Assembly: GCA_031549885.1 (NCBI GenBank)
Contig: JAVBPD010000137.1
Location: forward strand, 1 to 19,169
Reading direction: 5' to 3'
DNA from: WQUF01 sp031549885
GTDB lineage: Bacteria > Bacillota > Clostridia > Clostridiales > Clostridiaceae
Length of the DNA: 19,169 nucleotides
The notes under the pieces are model-generated. The model saw only the letters and a list, made by a program, of their open reading frames with translations, ran no database searches and had not been told where the DNA came from. Position 1 is the stretch's first letter, and each line of letters opens with the position of its first letter. Positions 1-6,755 of this stretch are shown here, piece by piece. Made by a program: the position numbers and the translations under genes.

Positions 1-534
1 GTTGAACTTGCTAAAACCTTTGAAATTTCTCAGTCTTCAGTTTTTAACTTTATAAAGGTTAAGAATTTATGCGATCCTGCTCGCACTTTATTATATGAAG
101 AAAGGATTACCTTAAGAGCAGCATTATACCTTGCTAGGGTGTCAAAGGAAACTCAAATAAACATCTTAGAGAGGTTTGGAATAAAGGGAATAAATACAAT
201 ATTTAAATTAAAGCTATTGACCAGCGAAAACAATATATCCATAGAAAAGTTAGAAAAAAAGATAAAAATGGTAGATGAATTAACCCCAATGAAAACAAAA
301 ATAACTGTAGAAGTTCACAGGGATATTGCAAACCCACTTCTTGAACACCTTCTATCCTTTAAAAAAAGTCATGCAAGTAAAATTGCAGCAAATAAGATGA
401 AGGGAAAATATAACAACGTGTTTAAAGTTAAGGTTAATGAAGAAGAGATGGGATTTTATATAGAGAAAAATATAATCGACGAAAAGCTCCTTAAAAAATT
501 ACAATCCATGACAATAGGGGAAATCATAAAATAA
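1..534 (+). CDS. ParB/Spo0J-like DNA-binding protein, C-terminal part (5' end outside window)
   Basis: The reading frame is open from the first base and ends at TAA 532-534, giving the last 177 residues. A Met at 139 is possible but the frame continues upstream without a stop, so this is a truncated gene and not a short ORF. The first 55 or so residues look like the HTH region of the ParB/RepB/Spo0J family: an ELAKTFEISQSSV helix-turn-helix, then a 'Y-EER-ITLRAALYLARV' segment resembling the usual 'L-I-EGKIS--HA--LA' stretch, followed by Glu-Thr-Gln. The rest is lysine-rich with no motif I recognise. Family members bind DNA in partition, nucleoid occlusion or plasmid control; the N-terminal ParB/CTPase domain, if present, is outside the window. 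A terminator follows, so it ends its transcription unit. The family call is moderate and the specific role is unknown. Confidence 0.6.
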   Translation, partial: VELAKTFEISQSSVFNFIKVKNLCDPARTLLYEERITLRAALYLARVSKETQINILERFGIKGINTIFKLKLLTSENNISIEKLEKKIKMVDELTPMKTKITVEVHRDIANPLLEHLLSFKKSHASKIAANKMKGKYNNVFKVKVNEEEMGFYIEKNIIDEKLLKKLQSMTIGEIIK

Positions 535-596
535 TTCTTTTTAAAATATTTTCTAATTTAAAATAAACCAAAAATATGAATGATCGTTTTAAGTTT

Positions 597-634
597 AAAC
601 CTTTTGAAAAAAATTAATTAAGAAGGGTTTTTTT
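597..634 (+). terminator. Rho-independent terminator after the ParB-like gene
   Basis: AAACCTTTT at 597-605 pairs with GAAGGGTTT at 622-630 (nine pairs, two of them G-U), and a T tract follows to 634. It lies 62 bases after the stop codon of the plus-strand gene. The stem is AT-rich, so the call is moderate. Confidence 0.55.
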
Positions 635-732
635 GTCATACAAGTAATCCTAAATTAGTTTTAAATTAATTAAAGATAATTAAAAATCATTTTTTTAAAA
701 CAAATTCTTGTCTAAAAATTTATATTTTAAAA

Positions 733-766
733 AAGTAACATCTTAACTGTAATTTTTTTAAAGATG
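733..766 (-). terminator. Possible terminator of the activase-like operon
   Basis: On the minus strand CATCTT (766-761) pairs with AAGATG (744-739), and the stem can be extended by two A-T pairs past a bulge. TTACTTTTTT follows. It sits 28 bases past the stop of the last gene of the 3759-795 operon. The stem is short and AT-rich, so this is tentative. Confidence 0.4.
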
Positions 767-794
767 GAGTCAAAAAATTGTAAGTTTTTATAGG

Positions 795-1745
795 TTAGCC
801 CACCTTTGATCCTCTTTCACACCTATTCCCCCAAGCATCAATTAATTTTTCATCTTTATAAAAGCAAACAATCTCACAATGATTGGCGCATTTTTCACAT
901 TCAATACCTTTTGTGCTAAAGTTCATTTTTGTTATATTAAAATCAAACCCATTGCTTTTTTTATAATTTTTAGAAAGTATGGCAACGCCTAAAGCTCCCA
1001 TTAAATGTGCATTTTCATCTACATATATTTTTTCTCCAATTGCCATTTCAAATGCTTTTATAACACCAACGTTTTTGCTAACTCCACCTTGAAATACAAT
1101 AGGGGATTTTATACTTTTTCCTTTACCCACATTGTTTAAATAATTATTGACAACTGCCATGCAAAGCCCTGCAATAATATCTTCTTTTTTATGCCCTATT
1201 TGAGCTTTGTGAACTAAATCTGATTCTGCAAAAACAGTACATCTCGCTGCTATTTTTGTTGGATTGTTTGATTTTAATGCAATACTTCCAAACTCTTCAA
1301 CATCAATTCCAAGCCTTCTTGCTTGAGATCCTAAAAATGCCCCAGTTCCAGCTGCACATAGGGTATTCATAGCATAATCTATAACAATTCCATTTTCAAT
1401 TAATATGATCTTTGAATCCTGACCACCTATTTCAAAAATAGTTCTCGTATCTTTAAAAACAGAAAGAGTGCCAACGGCATGAGCTGTAATTTCATTTTTC
1501 ACAATAGTAGCTTCAAGCATAGATGCAATTAAATTGCGTGCAGACCCTGTTGTTCCAACTGATTGCACCTCTATATCCTCACCATTAATCTGATCTTTTA
1601 AATCCATTATAACTTGCCTTACTGCTTCAATTGGGTTCCCCTCAGTCCAAATATATTTTTGTGCAATTATTTTATTCTTTTCATCGATAATTACAGCTTT
1701 TGTGGAAATAGATCCAATATCTACGCCTAAATAACCCTTTATCAT
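795..1745 (-). CDS. BadF/BadG/BcrA/BcrD-type acyl-CoA dehydratase activase (HgdC-like)
   Basis: This 316-residue protein belongs to the ASKHA-fold BadF/HgdC family. Those proteins carry a [4Fe-4S] cluster between two subunits and use ATP to push a low-potential electron into 2-hydroxyacyl-CoA dehydratases or benzoyl-CoA reductases. Visible motifs are the phosphate-1 loop GVDIGSISTKA (residues 7-17), GTTGSARN (64-71), EIGGQDSK (105-112), LCAAGTGAF (129-137), CTVFAESD (169-176) and FQGGVSKN (218-225). Cys130 and Cys169 match the two cluster ligands of HgdC. It is longer than HgdC (about 260 residues) because of a C-terminal cysteine segment with C283, C286, C290, C294 and C309. Such tails occur in long activase/DUF2229 fusion proteins. 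It is the last gene of a three-gene operon, 18 bases after its neighbour. The family is firm; the partner enzyme is unknown. Confidence 0.88.
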   Translation of the reverse strand: MIKGYLGVDIGSISTKAVIIDEKNKIIAQKYIWTEGNPIEAVRQVIMDLKDQINGEDIEVQSVGTTGSARNLIASMLEATIVKNEITAHAVGTLSVFKDTRTIFEIGGQDSKIILIENGIVIDYAMNTLCAAGTGAFLGSQARRLGIDVEEFGSIALKSNNPTKIAARCTVFAESDLVHKAQIGHKKEDIIAGLCMAVVNNYLNNVGKGKSIKSPIVFQGGVSKNVGVIKAFEMAIGEKIYVDENAHLMGALGVAILSKNYKKSNGFDFNITKMNFSTKGIECEKCANHCEIVCFYKDEKLIDAWGNRCERGSKVG

Positions 1746-1763
1746 TTTATTCCCATCCTTTGT

Positions 1764-2840
1764 TTAAATTATTGTTCTGTTTTGTTTTCTCATTATTATC
1801 ATGTCATTAAAGGCTTCTAACCTTGTCTTTACGCCTATTTCAGCAGTCTGTGAATCAAAGCTAAGATATAAAATAGGTATTTTATAATCTTTGCTTATAT
1901 TTTGAAGCATAGGCATGGCATTTACTTCAGGAGTACAACCAAATGGTTTAACATGTATTATACCATCATAACCATTTTGGGCTAATAATTTTGTATTTGC
2001 TACGCTGTCTGTTCCATCAGCTCCAATATGATATTTTAAATATCCATCAGCATTTTTTAATGTTTTTTTAAAAACCTTTGATTTTTCAAATAATAAAAAA
2101 GATACAGTAGTAAATCTGCTCATTACCATATTATATTTAGCAAGTTCCTTTTCAATAAAAAAATTGCTAAATGGCTCCATAAGCGTATATAATTCCCCAA
2201 CGAGGCCTACTTTTAAACATTCATCAGGTTTGTAAATTTTAATATTTTTAAATTTTCTATCATAATTAAGATATATAGCTTTAAGCATTTTAAAGCTTTT
2301 TACATCTTTTAGTTCTTTTAAAAATTCTTTATGCAATATTTCAAAGCTATTTTTTTTAGTTTCAAAGCCTATATTTTCTCTGATATAACTTTCTATTTTA
2401 TCAATTACATTCACTATTTTAAATGTTAATTTAATATAATAAACAAATTTATATATAGAACATTTAGATCCAATTTGCCTGCAAATATTATATAACCTTA
2501 TTGGGTTTATATTGTCTCCTAAAATTGATATAAATTCAAAATCATATCCTAAGTCTCTTAGTATTTGTTCTTGAATTTCTGCATAATATCCATATCTACA
2601 TCCACCACCAGATTGTATTAAAATATTAGCTCCACTTTCTAATGATTCTATATAATTTCCCAAGTTATATTTAAATGGAATGCATACAATATCCGGACTA
2701 TATTTGCTGCCAATTTCAATAGTCCTTTTAGTTATTGGTGGAGCCGCCTTAATTTTATGATCCTTAAACAATGATTTAAGCAAAAATTCTATTGCCACAT
2801 GATAATTTCCAATATGAGGAAAGCTTATTATTTTATCCAT
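1764..2840 (-). CDS. HgdB-like / COG3581-type acyl-CoA dehydratase activase-related protein
   Basis: The 358-residue product resembles the 2-hydroxyglutaryl-CoA dehydratase D-component-like proteins that accompany or are fused to BadF-type activases. Features visible are CIPFKYNLG near residue 53, the glycine/cysteine motif GGGCRYGYY near 78-86, PFGCTPE near residue 300, and a C-terminal 'D-QTAEIGVKTRLEAF' segment that recurs in the neighbouring 308-residue protein. The conserved cysteines could bind an Fe-S cluster. The ATG at 2838-2840 is preceded by GGAGG 11 bases upstream, inside the 3' end of the upstream gene, and the two genes overlap by 8 bases, so translational coupling is likely. 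It is not a typical HgdA/HgdB catalytic subunit, and I cannot name a substrate. Confidence 0.72.
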   Translation of the reverse strand: MDKIISFPHIGNYHVAIEFLLKSLFKDHKIKAAPPITKRTIEIGSKYSPDIVCIPFKYNLGNYIESLESGANILIQSGGGCRYGYYAEIQEQILRDLGYDFEFISILGDNINPIRLYNICRQIGSKCSIYKFVYYIKLTFKIVNVIDKIESYIRENIGFETKKNSFEILHKEFLKELKDVKSFKMLKAIYLNYDRKFKNIKIYKPDECLKVGLVGELYTLMEPFSNFFIEKELAKYNMVMSRFTTVSFLLFEKSKVFKKTLKNADGYLKYHIGADGTDSVANTKLLAQNGYDGIIHVKPFGCTPEVNAMPMLQNISKDYKIPILYLSFDSQTAEIGVKTRLEAFNDMIIMRKQNRTII

Positions 2841-3759
2841 AATTAAAATAACCTCCTTTCTTTTTCTGTATTATAATATCTAAAAAGCTTTCAATTCTTG
2901 TCTGGATTCCAGTTTCTCCTTGCAGTTCATCTACAACAATATTGCAAACTGGCACATCTTTAACCTTTCTAATCACTAATTCATTTACAAGGCAGTCTGT
3001 TCCACAGGGAAATGCTGTTAAAAGAATTATTCCATCAACTTTGTCCTTATAAATATTGATGGCACCTAGCAATTCTTTGTTATATGTCCAATATAAGCAT
3101 TTTGAAATTTCCTTAGACCTTTTTACAGAATCATCGCTATCTACAATGTCAGCATAAATAGGAATCGCTCCTAGCCTTTTAATTTGGTTAACAACTGGAT
3201 ACCCAATGACCTTGTCATATAAATTATATGGATGAGAAACCAAAAGAATTTTTAAGGAGCTTTCATTTTTTATTAGCTCTTCTTGATTCTTCAATTTTAA
3301 TCTTTGCTCTATCAATTGAACTTTTTTAGCAACTTTATAAGCTTTAAAACTTTGCAGGTAAGTTTTACCTAATCTCCTTCCCATTTGTATAAAACCCTTT
3401 AATTCGCTTTCACCATTTACAATATCTAAATTATAATCTATTAACTTTACACCCTTAAACACATTATTTACAATGTCATACATGGCATTAAATTTCACAC
3501 ATACAACTTCTTTAGGCGCAAAGCTCTCAATTCTAGGAACTAAAATATAATCGCATTTATCTATTAAATAATATACATGGCCCATGTAAATTTTTGTAGG
3601 AAGGCAGCATTCATCAATTGAAAATTTTATTCCGTTTTGAAGAATTTCTTTGTTTGATTCACTGCTTAAAACAATTTGAAAACCTAATTCGCTAAAGAAT
3701 GTTTCCCAAAGATATTTATATTTGTAATAAAGAAGAGCTCTTGGAAATCCTATTTTCAT
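2833..3759 (-). CDS. DUF2229 / COG3580-type acyl-CoA dehydratase activase-related protein
   Basis: The first gene of the operon encodes 308 residues. The N-terminus MKIGFPRALLYYKY, then DECCLPTK at 49-56, GHVYYLIDKCDYILVPR at 60-76 and, further on, FPCGTDCL and 'ELQGETGIQTRIESF' match the pattern of DUF2229 proteins. These are usually one block of a large protein that also carries the BadF activase and an HgdB-like block; here the blocks are three separate genes. The paired Cys51/Cys52 and later cysteines suggest metal or Fe-S binding. The start has AAGGGTG seven bases upstream. The biochemical role of this family is not well defined. Confidence 0.72.
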   Translation of the reverse strand: MKIGFPRALLYYKYKYLWETFFSELGFQIVLSSESNKEILQNGIKFSIDECCLPTKIYMGHVYYLIDKCDYILVPRIESFAPKEVVCVKFNAMYDIVNNVFKGVKLIDYNLDIVNGESELKGFIQMGRRLGKTYLQSFKAYKVAKKVQLIEQRLKLKNQEELIKNESSLKILLVSHPYNLYDKVIGYPVVNQIKRLGAIPIYADIVDSDDSVKRSKEISKCLYWTYNKELLGAINIYKDKVDGIILLTAFPCGTDCLVNELVIRKVKDVPVCNIVVDELQGETGIQTRIESFLDIIIQKKKGGYFNYG

Positions 3760-3832
3760 ATTTAATCACCCTTAATATTATTGGCTCTTTTTTTATAAAT
3801 ATGCTCATTATTTAATCAGCAATTTTTAATGT

Positions 3833-3881
3833 AAAAAAGTTAACTTTAAAGATAGTAAAATCTTTCAAAGTTAACTTTTTT
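3833..3881 (-). terminator. Rho-independent terminator of fba (bidirectional shape)
   Basis: Perfect 15-base arms, AAAAAAGTTAACTTT at 3833-3847 and AAAGTTAACTTTTTT at 3867-3881, extend inward as AAAGA/TCTTT with one bulged base. Read on the minus strand the stem ends in a run of six T, 19 bases after the fba stop. The symmetry means it could also work on the plus strand, but no plus-strand gene precedes it. Confidence 0.85.
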
Positions 3882-3899
3882 AAGGATTAATATTTAAAT

Positions 3900-4763
3900 T
3901 TATGCTTTTCCTACCGATCCAAATAATTCCATTTTATCTTTAACAGTTTTCATAATTGCTTTAAAACCAGGATCTAATAATTTTCTTGGGTCAAATCCCT
4001 TTCCTACTTTATCTTTTCCTTCTTCAATGTATTTTCTTGTAGCAGCCGCAAAAGAAAGTTGGCATTCAGTATTTACATTAATTTTAGCAACTCCTAAATT
4101 AATTGCTTTTTTAATCATTTCTTCTGGTATTCCAGTGCCACCATGCAGTACAAGTGGAATACCTGAAGTAGCTTTGTGGATTTTCTCTAAAGCATTAAAG
4201 TCCAAACCCTTCCAATTAGGAGGATAAACTCCATGTATGTTTCCGATGCCTGCTGCTAGAAAATCTATTCCTAAGGAAGCTATCAGCTTACATTGCTCAG
4301 GGTCTGCAACTTCGCCCATTCCAATAACCCCGTCTTCTTCTCCACCAATGCTTCCCACTTCTGCTTCAATAGAAATATTATTTTTATGAGCAAGTTCTAC
4401 AAGCTCTGTTGTCTTTTGAACATTTTCATCAATTGGGAAATGACTTCCGTCAAACATAATGCTTGTAAAGCCTGCTTCTACACACTTTAAACAACCTTCA
4501 TATGTTCCATGATCTAAGTGAATAGCTACAGGCACTGTAATTTTTAATGAAGCATCCATAGCCTTTACCATAGATGCAACAGTTGTAAAGCCAGTCATAT
4601 ATTTACCTGCACCTTCTGATACACCTAATATAACAGGGCTATTCAATTCTTGCGCAGTTAATAAAACAGCTTTAGTCCATTCAAGGTTGTTTATATTAAA
4701 TTGGCCTACAGCATAATGGCCTTCTTTTGCTTTATTCATCATTTCAATAGCATTTGCTAACAT
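3900..4763 (-). CDS. fba: Class II fructose-bisphosphate aldolase
   Basis: The product cleaves fructose 1,6-bisphosphate to glyceraldehyde 3-phosphate and dihydroxyacetone phosphate in glycolysis, and runs in reverse in gluconeogenesis; it is a cytosolic zinc enzyme. The 287 residues match the FbaA length. Motifs are YAVGQFNINN (17-26), HLDHG (82-86), EAEVGSIGGEEDG (133-145), GNIHGVYP (174-181), the zinc and phosphate site LVLHGGTGIP (204-213) and KINVNTE (227-233). His85, His177 and His207 are the expected zinc ligands. An upstream in-frame ATG at 4802 would add 13 residues, but it lies at the predicted transcription start. The ATG at 4763 has GGAAGG nine bases upstream, and the protein then begins as in other family members. 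Tagatose-bisphosphate aldolase is a less likely alternative. It is a single-gene unit with its own promoter and terminator. Confidence 0.93.
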   Translation of the reverse strand: MLANAIEMMNKAKEGHYAVGQFNINNLEWTKAVLLTAQELNSPVILGVSEGAGKYMTGFTTVASMVKAMDASLKITVPVAIHLDHGTYEGCLKCVEAGFTSIMFDGSHFPIDENVQKTTELVELAHKNNISIEAEVGSIGGEEDGVIGMGEVADPEQCKLIASLGIDFLAAGIGNIHGVYPPNWKGLDFNALEKIHKATSGIPLVLHGGTGIPEEMIKKAINLGVAKINVNTECQLSFAAATRKYIEEGKDKVGKGFDPRKLLDPGFKAIMKTVKDKMELFGSVGKA

Positions 4764-4809
4764 TTTTATCATCCTTCCATATTTTATTAAAGAAAATAAC
4801 ATATAAATA

Positions 4810-4838
4810 ATAATATCACACTAAATTCATATACACAA
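4810..4838 (-). promoter_or_regulatory. Extended -10 promoter of fba
   Basis: On the minus strand, TGATATTAT (4818-4810) is an extended -10 element, with a weak -35 TTGTGT (4838-4833) 17 bases upstream. Transcription would begin near 4803, leaving a leader of about 40 bases before the chosen ATG at 4763. This also argues against the ATG at 4802. Confidence 0.55.
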
Positions 4839-4854
4839 ATATCAATTATTTTTT

Positions 4855-4892
4855 AAAAAACTATGGACCTGGGTCAAGCCAAGTCCTAAGTT
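4855..4892 (-). terminator. Terminator of the sigma factor operon
   Basis: On the minus strand AACTTAGGACTTGG (4892-4879) pairs with CCAGGTCCATAGTT (4872-4859), with two internal mismatches and a loop of about six bases, followed by a run of T. It begins two bases after the stop codon of the 69-residue ORF. The strong GC part makes this a convincing terminator. Confidence 0.8.
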
Positions 4893-4893
4893 G

Positions 4894-5103
4894 TTATTCT
4901 ATTAATTCACTTAATGAAATAAAACTCACAGTTATCTCGTTCTCATTAAAGCTTGCATATGGGTTATTGTTTTCATTTCTTAAGTATAACCTTGTATCAT
5001 CTTCTGGAATAACCTCTTTCATTAGTGTAAAACAATCATTTCTAAAAACATGGCATATATCATACCTATTTAATGATTCTAAAAATGGACATTTTACTCT
5101 CAA
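4894..5103 (-). CDS. Small cysteine-containing protein of unknown function, downstream of a sigma factor
   Basis: I do not recognise this 69-residue protein. The TTG at 5103 is chosen because a strong GAGGTG lies six bases upstream. An in-frame ATG at 5172 would overlap the sigma gene and has no such site. The product has no membrane segment. Its first third carries Cys5, Cys17-His18 and Cys24, which could bind a metal or act in redox chemistry; the rest is acidic and Asn-rich. It lies 55 bases after the sigma stop with no terminator between and a strong terminator right after it, so the two are probably one transcript. Sigma operons often encode a partner regulator, but the sequence does not look like FlgM or a typical HxxxCxxC zinc anti-sigma factor. 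The coding call rests mainly on the ribosome binding site, frame and context. Confidence 0.6.
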   Translation of the reverse strand: MRVKCPFLESLNRYDICHVFRNDCFTLMKEVIPEDDTRLYLRNENNNPYASFNENEITVSFISLSELIE

Positions 5104-5158
5104 AAAATTCACCTCAATTAGCATTATGTTTGTACATATATATGATATAATTTTGTTT

Positions 5159-5857
5159 CTAATTACTTTCATAACTTTCTTTATATATTTTTTTTAAATT
5201 ATTTAATGCCTTTTTATTTATTTGAGATATTCTTCCTTCACTTAAATTTAATTTTGTACCTATTTCCTTTAAATTTAAACCCATAAAATAATATAGATAA
5301 ATTACTTCTTTTTCATTTTTATGTAAGGATCTTAAAGCTTTATTTAAAAAAGTAAGTTCATACTTTTTAAAGTAATGCTCCTCAGGTGTCAACTCATTGC
5401 CTTTTATATTATAAAAGCTGTTTTCATCTTCATTTTTTATATAATCTAAACTAACCGTGTTTATAAAATATATGTTACTTTCAATTTGTTCAACTTCTTT
5501 TATGGATATGTTCATCTTCTTGGATATATTGGATTTAGAAAGGCTTAAAGATCCTTCTTTCTTTAATTCTTCTATGGAATTAAAATATAGTTTAATTTGG
5601 TTATATTTATTTATAGGTATTAGGCTACCTTTTCTAAATTCATCAATAATGGCACCTTTAATTTTTAATAAGGCGTAATTCTTAAATTTCATGTTTTTTG
5701 TTTCATCATAAGTAATAACTGCATTAACTAGCCCTATTATACCAATGCTCATTAAATCATCATAATCCATAAAGCTAAGCGTATCTAGTTTGAAATTATA
5801 TGCAATATTTTTTACATATTTTAAATTAGAAATTATGATACTATCTCTATCAATCAA
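5159..5857 (-). CDS. RNA polymerase sigma factor, SigD/FliA-like
   Basis: The 232-residue product is a sigma-70 family protein of the group containing SigD/FliA and the related sporulation/stress sigmas. Region 2 spans about 8-78 with DYDDLMSIGIIGLVNA (31-46) and KFKNYALLKIKGAIIDEFRK (57-76), the last part close to the SigD 'RGAIIDELRK' signature. The following GSLIP is a degraded form of the usual DWLPR. A region 3 helix bundle follows, then region 4 (about 172-226) with the HTH GLNLKEIGTKLNLSEGRISQI. Start is TTG at 5857, with AAGGGG eight bases upstream inside a hairpin. No flagellar gene is nearby, so a motility role cannot be inferred. It is followed by a small unknown gene and is divergent from a DUF1189 gene. 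The family is firm; the regulon is unknown. Confidence 0.85.
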   Translation of the reverse strand: MIDRDSIIISNLKYVKNIAYNFKLDTLSFMDYDDLMSIGIIGLVNAVITYDETKNMKFKNYALLKIKGAIIDEFRKGSLIPINKYNQIKLYFNSIEELKKEGSLSLSKSNISKKMNISIKEVEQIESNIYFINTVSLDYIKNEDENSFYNIKGNELTPEEHYFKKYELTFLNKALRSLHKNEKEVIYLYYFMGLNLKEIGTKLNLSEGRISQINKKALNNLKKIYKESYESN

Positions 5858-5858
5858 A

Positions 5859-5897
5859 AAAACTACCCCTTGTTGTAAATTTTACTGGAGTAGTTTT
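5859..5897 (-). promoter_or_regulatory. Leader hairpin covering the sigma gene ribosome binding site
   Basis: On the minus strand AAAACTACTCC (5897-5887) pairs with GGGGTAGTTTT (5869-5859), with one mismatch and a 17-base loop. The 3' arm contains most of the AAGGGG ribosome binding site and runs straight into TTTTTTTG, the last three bases being the TTG start. The structure could hide the binding site or act as an intrinsic terminator (attenuator). No function is proven. Confidence 0.5.
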
Positions 5898-5973
5898 CAC
5901 ATATATAATTTTTATTATTCACTAAAAAACTCATATTAAACAATTCCCTATAGTTTAAATAAAATTTTTGCCT

Positions 5974-6003
5974 TATAATAATTCTATGAAATTATTTAGG
6001 AGG
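5974..6003 (+). promoter_or_regulatory. -10 element and ribosome binding site of the DUF1189 gene
   Basis: A consensus TATAAT lies at 5974-5979. The -35 position (around 5951-5956, TAGTTT) is poor. AGGAGG at 5998-6003 sits five bases before the ATG at 6009. The short leader suggests transcription starting near 5986. Confidence 0.45.
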
Positions 6004-6008
6004 AAAAA

Positions 6009-6749
6009 ATGTTCAAGGACTTTTTAACATGTTACTATAAAATTAACGAAATTTATAAATTTAAAGAATATACCCTTAAAAGAGCATTTATGTATTTGCT
6101 TTTGCTTACATTTATCTTTGGATCTATTCAAGGATATCTTAAAATAAATCGCATAAACAAGCAATTTAATAAAGTAATTAATACAATGTCATCTTGGAAT
6201 TTTAGGATACAAGATGGTAACTTTATTATTGAAGACAGTCCAAAACAATTAGATATTAATGATGTTACTATATACTTTTCTAGTGGAAGTGAAACTCTTA
6301 ATCTTGATTCTAATAGAAATTATATAGTTATAAAGGATAAAAATATTATGGCTTATTTTAACGGTTCAGAAGCTAATCTGCCTAATTTAGATTTTCAAAC
6401 TTTATCAAAAGATGAATTTTTATATTCATTAAATTCAGTGAATATAATATTAGACGTTTTTTATTTTATTTTAACATTAATTTTATTTTTCATTGGAAAA
6501 ATGGTTTCAGCATATTTTATAGCAGGGTTTAATAATTCTATTCCAGCTAAAATCATGAACTATAAATTTATTGATTTATATAAATTATCCTTTTATGTAA
6601 TGACTCTTGCTGTTACAATTCAAACCATTTTTTATGCCCTTGGCTTTGATATGTTTTTATCGTTATATGCATCAATTGTATTTGTATTTGTTTCATATCT
6701 AATGCTTAAATTAGTATTACAATATGAATTCAAGTCAAAACATATCTAA
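6009..6749 (+). CDS. DUF1189 family membrane protein
   Basis: A 246-residue integral membrane protein. It has one hydrophobic segment at about 26-43, a soluble part of about 100 residues facing one side of the membrane (roughly 45-145), and three C-terminal hydrophobic segments near 148-170, 190-212 and 214-236. This topology, the FKDFLTCYYK start and the position of the first helix fit DUF1189, the family that includes B. subtilis YvdJ. No enzymatic motif is visible and the role is unknown. The gene is divergent from the sigma factor gene across 151 bases, and its stop lies only six bases from the stop of the convergent rseC-like gene. A strong AGGAGG site supports the start. Confidence 0.72.
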   Translation: MFKDFLTCYYKINEIYKFKEYTLKRAFMYLLLLTFIFGSIQGYLKINRINKQFNKVINTMSSWNFRIQDGNFIIEDSPKQLDINDVTIYFSSGSETLNLDSNRNYIVIKDKNIMAYFNGSEANLPNLDFQTLSKDEFLYSLNSVNIILDVFYFILTLILFFIGKMVSAYFIAGFNNSIPAKIMNYKFIDLYKLSFYVMTLAVTIQTIFYALGFDMFLSLYASIVFVFVSYLMLKLVLQYEFKSKHI

Positions 6750-6755
6750 TTTTAA

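Noticed and set aside
795..3759. Calling the operon a genuine 2-hydroxyglutaryl-CoA or lactoyl-CoA dehydratase
   Set aside because: Only the activase and activase-related blocks are recognisable. Canonical catalytic subunits and a CoA-transferase are absent, so a substrate name would be invented.
4764..4802. Thirteen-residue N-terminal extension of fba from an ATG at 4802
   Set aside because: The predicted transcription start is at about 4803, the extension is not typical of the family, and the ATG at 4763 has a well-placed ribosome binding site.
5104..5172. A 92-residue version of the small protein from an ATG overlapping the sigma gene
   Set aside because: The TTG at 5103 has a strong GAGGTG site and the upstream residues look like untranslated AT-rich DNA.
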